A DNA stretch of 41,045 nt, from assembly GCA_049965715.1 (NCBI GenBank), contig JBMFWA010000012.1, positions 1 through 41,045 on the forward strand, read 5' to 3'. Shown here one piece after another: positions 35,070 through 41,045 of this stretch. How positions within the stretch are numbered: position 1 is the stretch's first letter; each line of letters starts with the position of its first letter. The notes under the pieces were generated by a model. It saw only the letters and a program-made list of their open reading frames with translations. It did not search any database and was not told where the DNA came from. The stretch comes from JAKAFX01 sp049965715. GTDB taxonomy: Archaea; Thermoplasmatota; Thermoplasmata; Thermoplasmatales; Thermoplasmataceae. The position numbers and the translations under genes are program-made.

Positions 35070-37187
35070 ATGGCAAAATCCGAAAGGAATCTCCCCTATC
35101 CGCTTGGTTCCACTGCATATCCAGATGGCGTTAATTTCGCGCTGTACTCAGAAAATGCGACTGCCGTGACTCTTGAAATCTACGAAAAGGCTGGTGACAG
35201 TACACCAAAGGAATCCATCGCTCTTTCTAACAGAACAAATTTTGTCTGGCATACGTTTGTAAGCGGACTCAAGGAGGGGGATATTTATGCTTACAGGGTG
35301 GATGGGCCCTACATGCCTGAACTCGGTCTCAGATTCAACAGGAACAAACTCCTTCTAGATCCCTATGCGAGAGCCATCACGGGACCAATTATATGGAATG
35401 ACACCATCTACGGTTATAATCTGGGCCAATCCTCCGGTGATCTGTCTTTCAACACCGCAGATGATGCTGAATTCATGCCCAAGTGTGTTGTATCCTCAGA
35501 CTCCTTTGACTGGAAGGGTGATGAAAATCCGGTGCATCCGTGGAACGAAACCGTGATATATGAGACGCATGTAAAGGGAATCACTTTTAAAAAGACAGAT
35601 GTGGCACCGGAATTTCGTGGCACTTATTCTGGTCTTGTTTCTGATTCCATGATCTCGTATTTCAGGGATCTTGGAATCACCGCTGTGGAGTTAATGCCCA
35701 TACACCACAAGGTCGATTCTCTTCACCTTGTTTCCAACAACCTTTCGAACTATTGGGGATACAATACAATAGGTTATTTCGCCCCTGACAGCAGATACAG
35801 CACACTGAAGTTTCCCGGAGCTCAAATCTGGGAGTTTAAGGAAATGGTAAGAAAGCTTCATGAGAACGGCATAGAAGTGATAATGGATGTTGTCTATAAC
35901 CACACCGGTGAAGGAAATGAGCTGGGTCCTACAATATCATTCAGGGGCATTGACAACACAACATATTACCGCCTGGATCCATCCAGTCCCAGGCGGTACG
36001 TGGACTTCACAGGCACAGGTAACAGCATGAATGTGAGGCATCCACAGGTTCTTCAGCTAATAATGGATAGCCTCAGGTACTGGATTCAGGAGATGCATGT
36101 GGACGGGTTCAGGTTTGATCTTGCTGCGACACTGGCGAGACAGTTTCATGAGGTGGACAGGCTCTCCTCGTTCTTCGAAATTATTCATCAGGATCCTGTG
36201 ATCTCCAGGGTCAAGCTTATTGCAGAGCCTTGGGACCTTGGGCCGGGAGGATATCAGATAGGTCAGTTTCCGTTGCTTTGGGCAGAATGGAATGGCAAAT
36301 ACCGCGATTCTGTGAGGAGGTACTGGAATGGAGGTGATGGTCTGGGGGAATTTGCGACCAGAATTTCCGGATCTCCCGATCTTTACAGCCCCCTCGGTAA
36401 GACCCCGCATGCAAGTATCAACTATGTGACCTCCCACGATGGGTTCACCTTAAACGATCTTGTTTCTTATTCGAGGAAGCACAATGATGCCAACCTTGAG
36501 AACAACCTGGACGGGAGCAACAACGAGATAAGCAATAATGCCGGAATAGAAGGGCCGACTGACGATCCTAAAATTCTGGAGATCAGAAATCGCAGAATGA
36601 GGAGCATGATTATCACGCTTGTCTCATCACAGGGCGTCCCGATGATACTTGGTGGCGATGAAATAATGAGAACCAGTCTCGGAAACAACAACGCATACTG
36701 CCAGGACAATGAAATAAGCTGGTACAACTGGAATCTTGATGAGATGAAATTGAATTTTCTCAACTTTACCAGACTAGCTGTATCACTCCGGCAGAAACAC
36801 CACATGTTGAGACGCAAGGATTTCTTTCAGGGAACTGTTGATGGGGAGTACGGTATGAAGGATGTGATATGGCTAAGGCCGGATGGTGGAGAATTCACCA
36901 TGGACGATTGGACCTCGCGAAGATCCTCTGCCTTTGCGATGCTGCTTCCGTATATTGCTCCGGAAGGATCGAAAATAACTTCTGAGGAAAAGGAGACTCA
37001 CGATCTTATGATTCTGCTCAATCCCGGGAATGATCCAGTGGAGTTCACCACTCCGGATTCGTGGAATGCCAGAGAGATTATCATAGATTCAGAGCCGGAA
37101 CATCTAACAAGGTTTCCCATCAAAATGGAGTGGAAAGTGATCACCATCCCTCCATCAGGTTCTGCAATAATCAAAGGATACAGATGA
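35070..37187 (+). CDS. glgX: Glycogen debranching enzyme (GlgX/TreX-type isoamylase)
   Basis: This GH13_11 enzyme hydrolyses alpha-1,6 branch points in glycogen. The 705-residue protein has an N-terminal CBM48-like domain (about 10-100, LGSTAYPDGVNFALYSENA), a GH13 barrel and a C-terminal beta domain. D350 in GFRFDLAATLAR is the nucleophile, E386 in LIAEPWDLGPGGYQ the acid, and D457 in SHDGFTL the third carboxylate. The VKGIT and YNHTGEGN motifs fit the family. The ATG lies 31 nt after the maltokinase stop. Its stop codon abuts that of the convergent TPR gene with no spacer. Confidence 0.94.
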   Translation: MAKSERNLPYPLGSTAYPDGVNFALYSENATAVTLEIYEKAGDSTPKESIALSNRTNFVWHTFVSGLKEGDIYAYRVDGPYMPELGLRFNRNKLLLDPYARAITGPIIWNDTIYGYNLGQSSGDLSFNTADDAEFMPKCVVSSDSFDWKGDENPVHPWNETVIYETHVKGITFKKTDVAPEFRGTYSGLVSDSMISYFRDLGITAVELMPIHHKVDSLHLVSNNLSNYWGYNTIGYFAPDSRYSTLKFPGAQIWEFKEMVRKLHENGIEVIMDVVYNHTGEGNELGPTISFRGIDNTTYYRLDPSSPRRYVDFTGTGNSMNVRHPQVLQLIMDSLRYWIQEMHVDGFRFDLAATLARQFHEVDRLSSFFEIIHQDPVISRVKLIAEPWDLGPGGYQIGQFPLLWAEWNGKYRDSVRRYWNGGDGLGEFATRISGSPDLYSPLGKTPHASINYVTSHDGFTLNDLVSYSRKHNDANLENNLDGSNNEISNNAGIEGPTDDPKILEIRNRRMRSMIITLVSSQGVPMILGGDEIMRTSLGNNNAYCQDNEISWYNWNLDEMKLNFLNFTRLAVSLRQKHHMLRRKDFFQGTVDGEYGMKDVIWLRPDGGEFTMDDWTSRRSSAFAMLLPYIAPEGSKITSEEKETHDLMILLNPGNDPVEFTTPDSWNAREIIIDSEPEHLTRFPIKMEWKVITIPPSGSAIIKGYR

Positions 37188-38066
37188 CTATGGCCCTGTA
37201 AGTTTTTTCAGATCCTCAATTCGTTCTGCAATCGATCTGTTGTGGGAATTGTTCTCCAGATATGTCGAATAGTCCCGCAGGGCCTCCTCGATCATTCCAA
37301 GTTCCTCGAAAAGTGATCCCCGTTCTATATAAAGATCGAATTTTACCGGATCCAGGGCGATCATCCTGTTATACATCTCCACCGCCTTATGGTAATTCTT
37401 TCTTGCCTCAAGGTGATCAGCATACGCCTGATAGGATGGAATTTCATGTGGCCTGATCTCTATAATTTTTTGATATATTTTCTCTGCGTCCTGAAATTTC
37501 TTCATTTGCTCCAGCAGCTGTGCTTTTTGAAACATGATCTGAATGTTGGCTTTCGAAAGCCGGATGGCGTCGTTGTAATCCTTCAGTGCTCTTTCCAGTT
37601 CGTCCATCTCGATAAGAAGTTCTGCCCTCCCAACCTTGTATTCAGGGTTTTCGGGGTCCAAAGAGATTAATCTATCAAGCTCTATTAAAGCGTCCTGCCT
37701 CTGATCGAATTCACCAAGAAACCTGGCCCGCTCCCAAGAGTACTGCGGATCATATGGATCAATCTCTATGATCTCGTTCAAAACCCTCAGAGCTTCGTTG
37801 TAGAGCTCCATCTTTTTTAACGTTTTGAACTTGATCATCCTGAATTCAATGTCTTTTGGAAATTTCTGAATCACAGAATCGCACTCGTTTATGATCTCGA
37901 TCTGTTTACCCAGCATTTCAAGGAGTTTTATTCTCTCATTTCTGTAGCTCAACATTTCCGGATTCATCTGTATAGCCATATCCATGGATCTGAGAGCTCC
38001 CTCATAATCACCTGAAACTGCCATCACATGAGACTGGCGGCTGTAATATCTATGATCGTTCTCCAC
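37188..38066 (-). CDS. Tetratricopeptide repeat protein
   Basis: This 292-residue soluble protein is made up of about eight consecutive 34-residue TPR units, with the usual pattern (G/A at 8, Y/F at 11, A at 20, P at 32) visible in units such as GDYEGALRSMDMAIQMNP, ELYNEALRVLNEIIEIDP-like and MIEEALRDYSTYLENN. It has no signal peptide or membrane segment. TPR solenoids mediate protein-protein contacts; the partner is unknown. It is convergent with glgX (stops abut) and divergent from pdxT. Confidence 0.9.
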   Translation of the reverse strand: MENDHRYYSRQSHVMAVSGDYEGALRSMDMAIQMNPEMLSYRNERIKLLEMLGKQIEIINECDSVIQKFPKDIEFRMIKFKTLKKMELYNEALRVLNEIIEIDPYDPQYSWERARFLGEFDQRQDALIELDRLISLDPENPEYKVGRAELLIEMDELERALKDYNDAIRLSKANIQIMFQKAQLLEQMKKFQDAEKIYQKIIEIRPHEIPSYQAYADHLEARKNYHKAVEMYNRMIALDPVKFDLYIERGSLFEELGMIEEALRDYSTYLENNSHNRSIAERIEDLKKLTGP

Positions 38067-38127
38067 TGCAAGAGCACCTGTTGTTTACATATGACAAGCC
38101 TTATCTTTATTTTTAGTATATTGTTGT

Positions 38128-38760
38128 GTGCGAATTGGAATTGTGGGATATCAGGGAGACGTTGCAGAGCATTCGGCAATCCTTGAGAGAATGGCTAGGG
38201 AATACAAACGCGACATTGATATCGTACAATTGAGGGGCAGAAAAAATCTACAGAACATATCTGGTCTGATAATTCCTGGTGGAGAAAGTACCACAATTTA
38301 CAGGCTTCTCAAGGAAGCCGATCTATTTGATCCAATAATTGCAAGGGTAAAAAATGGCATGCCTGTTATGGGGACTTGCGCGGGCCTCATAATAATTGCA
38401 AGAGATAATCCTGCAGAGAGACTCAAGTCGATGAATCTGATTGATGCAAGAATCAGGAGAAACGGGTACGGACGCCAGGGGGATTCTTTTGTGGAGACTG
38501 TGGAAATTGCGGGTATTGGAAATTTTGAAGCCGTCTTCATCAGGGCTCCTGTGATAGAAAGCGTTGGACCCACAGTGGACGTGCTGGCAAAGCATAATGG
38601 ACAACCGATAATGATAAGGGATAATAACGTTCTTGGATTGACATTCCATCCTGAACTTACTGGAGATTCTAGAATTCACGATTACTTTCTTGACATGATA
38701 GGGAGACGGGGGTACATTTCCACTCCAAAGAGAGAATGGTATATGGTGAGTAGAATATGA
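38128..38760 (+). CDS. pdxT: Pyridoxal 5'-phosphate synthase glutaminase subunit
   Basis: PdxT hydrolyses glutamine and channels ammonia to PdxS for PLP synthesis. The 210-residue class I glutaminase has the PdxT marker GGEST (51-55), nucleophile Cys84 in GTCAGL, and His174/Glu176 in TFHPELTGD; the C-terminal end is slightly long (about 15 extra residues). The start is GTG at 38128, giving MRIGIVGYQGD, with TATA-like sequence about 20 bp upstream. pdxS is not in the window. The stop overlaps the gcvT ATG as ATGA. Confidence 0.95.
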   Translation: MRIGIVGYQGDVAEHSAILERMAREYKRDIDIVQLRGRKNLQNISGLIIPGGESTTIYRLLKEADLFDPIIARVKNGMPVMGTCAGLIIIARDNPAERLKSMNLIDARIRRNGYGRQGDSFVETVEIAGIGNFEAVFIRAPVIESVGPTVDVLAKHNGQPIMIRDNNVLGLTFHPELTGDSRIHDYFLDMIGRRGYISTPKREWYMVSRI

Positions 38761-39842
38761 GCAGAACTGTGTTGTATGGTGAGCATGTTGCTTTGGGTGC
38801 AAAGGTAATAGACTTTCATGGATGGGACATGCCGCTGGAATATACATCCATAATAAAGGAGCATATGAGTGTGAGGGAGAAAGCGGGAATATTTGATGTG
38901 TCACACATGGGTGACATAACTGTCAAGGGGCCTGATTCAGAGAAATACTTATCAAGCATGCTTCCAACAGACATACATGCTATAAAGAATGGTACAGCAG
39001 CATATTCTGCTTTTCTAAATGAAATGGGATATATGATTGATGATACTATAGTTTATAAAATAAAAGAGAATGAATATTTTCTTGTTCCAAATGCTGCCAC
39101 CAAAGATAAGATATACAACTGGATGTTAAAGAATAAGAAATCATTCAAATGTGATATAGTGGACCATTCTGATGAGATTGCATGTATTGCATTGCAGGGT
39201 CCAGCAACTGATGATATTTTAAAAGAGATGAACCTAAAGAGACCAGATTCGTTTAACTTTTCGTATTTCAATATAGATCATTTAAACAGTCTCACTAATA
39301 CTAAACAGGGAATAATTTCATCCACAGGATACACTGGTGAAGTTGGAGTTGAATTCATAATACCTGTGGAAAATGCTGTCAGTTTATGGAGGGAGTTGAT
39401 CAATGAACTTTATAAAATAGGTGGACTTCCATGTGGTCTGGGTGCAAGGGACTCACTGAGAATGGAGAAGGGTTTCCTGTTATCAGGTACAGATTTTAAT
39501 GAGGATCGTACGCCATTTGAAGGTTCAATTTCTTTCATAGTTACAAATAAAGATAATTACATTGGAAAGAAAGAACTTGAAGAGAAAAGAAAAACGCAAA
39601 CTGTTATTTTCCGTGGACTTAAAATGATGGGATCTGGAATTCCAAGATCAGGTAATCGTGTATTTGATAATGATAGAGAGATATTCAAAGTATCAAGTGG
39701 TGGGTATTCACCAGTCCTTAAGAAAGGGATAGCACTTGGATTTGTTCCTAAGGATTATTCTAACCCTGGTACAGAACTGGCAATTGAAATAAGATCAAGG
39801 AAAGAACCTGTGGTGATAACCAAGCCAAAAATAGTTCCATAG
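38757..39842 (+). CDS. gcvT: Glycine cleavage system T protein (aminomethyltransferase)
   Basis: GcvT transfers the methylene group from aminomethyl-lipoyl H protein to tetrahydrofolate, releasing ammonia. The 361-residue protein shows the family's HGWDMPLEY, GIFDVSHMG, STGYTGEVGVE and CGLGARDSLRMEKG motifs, with the conserved Asp in ARDSLR. The start ATG overlaps the pdxT stop by 4 nt. No gcvP or gcvH is nearby. Base use differs strikingly from genes to the left: for example only 14 of 60 bases are G or C in 39001-39060, against 32 of 60 in a glgX sample (36901-36960). This suggests acquisition or a different local composition. Confidence 0.94.
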   Translation: MSRTVLYGEHVALGAKVIDFHGWDMPLEYTSIIKEHMSVREKAGIFDVSHMGDITVKGPDSEKYLSSMLPTDIHAIKNGTAAYSAFLNEMGYMIDDTIVYKIKENEYFLVPNAATKDKIYNWMLKNKKSFKCDIVDHSDEIACIALQGPATDDILKEMNLKRPDSFNFSYFNIDHLNSLTNTKQGIISSTGYTGEVGVEFIIPVENAVSLWRELINELYKIGGLPCGLGARDSLRMEKGFLLSGTDFNEDRTPFEGSISFIVTNKDNYIGKKELEEKRKTQTVIFRGLKMMGSGIPRSGNRVFDNDREIFKVSSGGYSPVLKKGIALGFVPKDYSNPGTELAIEIRSRKEPVVITKPKIVP

Positions 39843-40072
39843 GAAATGCACCCCCCTCTCCCTTAAAAGAGTTTTATAACCATATCAAAAATTCAGGGAT
39901 ATTATAACTGATATTGTCAGGTTATAAATTTTCAATCCATTCTGGCAAGAATACTGCTTTCTCAAAAAAGCGGACTAAAGTAAATGCAGGTACTTCTCTT
40001 TGGATTGATTAATGCCTATAATGACGGATTTTCTATAATTATATTCGCATACCATGTTCTCATGCGATAATT
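39843..40072. other. AT-rich intergenic region after gcvT, no gene seen
   Basis: No coding frame is convincing. A C-rich/T-rich run right after the gcvT stop (39849-39861) is followed by several TTATAA-containing motifs (about 39875-39930), which could be promoter or operator-like elements or chance in AT-rich DNA. The right end contains half of an inverted repeat that reaches the relic transposase start. The stretch may be the left flank of a decayed insertion sequence. Confidence 0.45.
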
Positions 40073-40074
40073 AT
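40035..40074. repeat. Imperfect inverted repeat at the transposase relic start
   Basis: The left arm ATAATTAT-ATT-CGCAT (40035-40050) pairs with the right arm ATGCGATAATTAT (40062-40074), with a 3-nt bulge in the left arm and an 11-nt loop. The ATG of the relic transposase overlaps its right edge. It could be a hairpin limiting expression or part of an insertion-sequence end; I found no matching copy at the other side. Confidence 0.5.
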
Positions 40075-40450
40075 GGCTGCTGGAAGGCCCAAAGACGGAT
40101 CCAGTGATAAATCAGAAATCCGGGAATGGAAAAGGGAACGCAGTTTTGAAATGCTGAAGAAAGGTCTGAAGAAACCCATCATATCAAAGAAACTCGGTGT
40201 GAACCGCAAGACAGTGTAAAACTGGTCAGTCAAACTGGAACAGAGTGGAGACCGGCATGACAGGAAGCAATCCGGTTCCTAGATTAAGACGACAAAGGAT
40301 CAGAAAGAGAAGCTGAAGAAGATAATAGACAGCGGTCCAAGATCATTAGCCAGCGTCTCAGAAAAAGTGAACCTCAGCAGGTAAAGGTAGAAGTCGGCTT
40401 ACTTTCAAGGCAAAAGAAAATCTCTCATCGCTGGATCCAGACAGTGAAAT
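40073..40450 (+). pseudogene. Decayed IS630-like transposase, N-terminal part
   Basis: The frame from ATG at 40073 encodes a helix-turn-helix domain with IS630 character: a SFEMLKKGLKKPIISKKLGV helix pair, then NRKTV and NWSVKLEQSGD. A second helix block (TTKDQKEKLKKIIDSGP) follows, as in IS630 transposase N-termini. In-frame stops occur at 40217 (TAA, at a place where Trp is usual), 40280 (TAG) and 40382 (TAA), and after about 40385 a different frame (GLLSRQKKISHRW) seems to take over. The catalytic DDE domain is missing. The element is therefore dead, with point mutations, frameshift and deletion. Clear terminal repeats or target duplications were not found. Confidence 0.75.
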
Positions 40451-40483
40451 AAGGAAAGGGCGGGAAGAGAACAACAAATCACA

Positions 40484-40885
40484 GTGCTTGTTGACACCAA
40501 TGTTCTAATATACGATGCCATAGAGAATTCTCCACGTCATAATAATGTGAGTGAGTTTATCGACGAGTTGGAAGCCCCCATAATAAATTCACTGTCAATT
40601 GTTGAGCTTGGTTTTGTGCTTCCCATGTGTGGAACAGATAATGAAAGTGTCAGAATGCAGATCGATGAATTATTGCATAGTGATTATTTCACAGTCAGCT
40701 GGCTATCCGGAAAGATAATGGAGAAGGTAACTTTATTCATCGTAGAAAATAAACTCAGTTTCAGAGATTTTAATGATTGGATAATAGCGTATGATGCATA
40801 TTCGAGAAATGTACTTCCAGTCACTTTCGATAAGATACTGTACAATAAATACAAACAGCTTGGTATTCAGGTTATTGAGATATAG
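40484..40885 (+). CDS. PIN-domain protein (VapC-like ribonuclease toxin)
   Basis: This 133-residue PIN-domain protein has the acidic metal-binding residues expected of a VapC RNase: Asp4 in the LVDTN opening, Glu in SIVELGF, Asp residues in FRDFNDWIIAYDA, and an Asp in the LPVTFDK segment. VapC toxins cleave specific RNAs and are normally paired with a VapB antitoxin encoded just upstream. No antitoxin frame is visible here; the upstream DNA is transposase debris. The start is GTG at 40484. It may be an orphan, or the antitoxin gene may have been destroyed by the insertion. A second PIN gene faces it from the right. Confidence 0.85.
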   Translation: MLVDTNVLIYDAIENSPRHNNVSEFIDELEAPIINSLSIVELGFVLPMCGTDNESVRMQIDELLHSDYFTVSWLSGKIMEKVTLFIVENKLSFRDFNDWIIAYDAYSRNVLPVTFDKILYNKYKQLGIQVIEI

Positions 40886-40951
40886 TTTGAAGAATGTAAC
40901 GGCTGAGATTTGATTAGTTTCTAGGCGGGTACAGTATCAACCATTAAATTT

Positions 40952-41045
40952 TTAATATTTGTCAATTCTCACATTCTCTATATCTCTGAAATGCTTTATG
41001 TTACGTGTAATTAGAATTTCATTTCTTTTTGCACAGATACCTGCA
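40952..41045 (-). CDS. C-terminal end of a second PIN-domain protein (cut by window edge)
   Basis: The - strand is open from the right edge of the window to a TAA at 40952-40954. The last 30 residues (AGICAKRNEILITRN, then IKHFRDIENVRIDKY) match the usual VapC ending, where a Thr-Arg-Asn segment and KHF are followed by a short strand. The rest of the gene lies outside the window. It is convergent with the PIN gene at 40484, about 66 bp apart. Confidence 0.75.
   Translation of the reverse strand, partial: AGICAKRNEILITRNIKHFRDIENVRIDKY

Noticed and set aside
37188..41045. CRISPR array or other regular repeat
   Set aside because: Searched the AT-rich right end by eye; no regularly spaced direct repeats were seen.

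Overview
The window reads as a chromosomal segment of a Thermoplasmatales-like euryarchaeon. The archaeal markers are sn-glycerol-1-phosphate dehydrogenase, a complete A-type ATP synthase operon, a NAC homologue, a class I CCA-adding enzyme, a UPF0179 protein, archaeal TATA elements about 25 bp upstream of many start codons, and a tRNA gene without an encoded CCA. The assignment to order is an inference from protein flavour; no species can be named. The genome is compact: several convergent genes abut or overlap, and many starts are TTG or GTG.

Layout. 1-429 holds no gene I can support. 430-6288 (+ strand) has ftsZ, pyrF, a radical SAM enzyme of the futalosine menaquinone pathway (mqnE-like), a heavily sequon-rich anchored surface protein and an MBL-fold hydrolase. 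6355-8302 is a tRNA/translation locus: tRNA-Gln(UUG), a 64-residue ubiquitin-like sulfur carrier 16 nt behind it, then, on the other strand, the CCA-adding enzyme and NAC. 8446-12026 (- strand) carries a YchF-type NTPase, a UPF0179 protein, egsA for archaeal lipid backbone synthesis, and an Ntn-type asparaginase. 12173-18651 is a mixed metabolic block: acylphosphatase, threonine dehydratase, a Gfo/Idh/MocA oxidoreductase, an S9 peptidase, an unknown 215-residue protein, a Nudix hydrolase and a TIGR01777 epimerase-like protein. An NfeD-like small membrane protein follows.

19158-27551 (- strand) is one operon for the A1Ao ATP synthase, transcribed in the order K-E-C-F-A-B-D-x-H-I, where x is a 56-codon single-pass membrane protein ORF (21412-21582) joined to both neighbours by ATGA stop/start overlaps. 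The catalytic A subunit has no intein in its P-loop.

27803-37187 (+ strand) is a five-gene alpha-glucan/trehalose cluster: glgB, glgE, treS, a maltokinase and glgX. Together these make up the GlgE route (trehalose to maltose to maltose-1-phosphate to branched alpha-1,4-glucan) plus a debranching enzyme. A TPR protein follows on the other strand, then pdxT and gcvT overlapping by 4 nt.

The right end (about 38.8-41.0 kb) is visibly AT-rich and accessory in character. It contains an AT-rich gcvT, a decayed IS630-like transposase with in-frame stops, an orphan PIN-domain gene, and the C-terminal end of a second PIN-domain gene running in from the right edge on the opposite strand.

The observations most worth following are the unannotated small membrane ORF in the ATP synthase operon, the apparent tRNA-Gln(UUG)/sulfur-carrier dicistron, and the complete GlgE pathway cluster in an archaeon.
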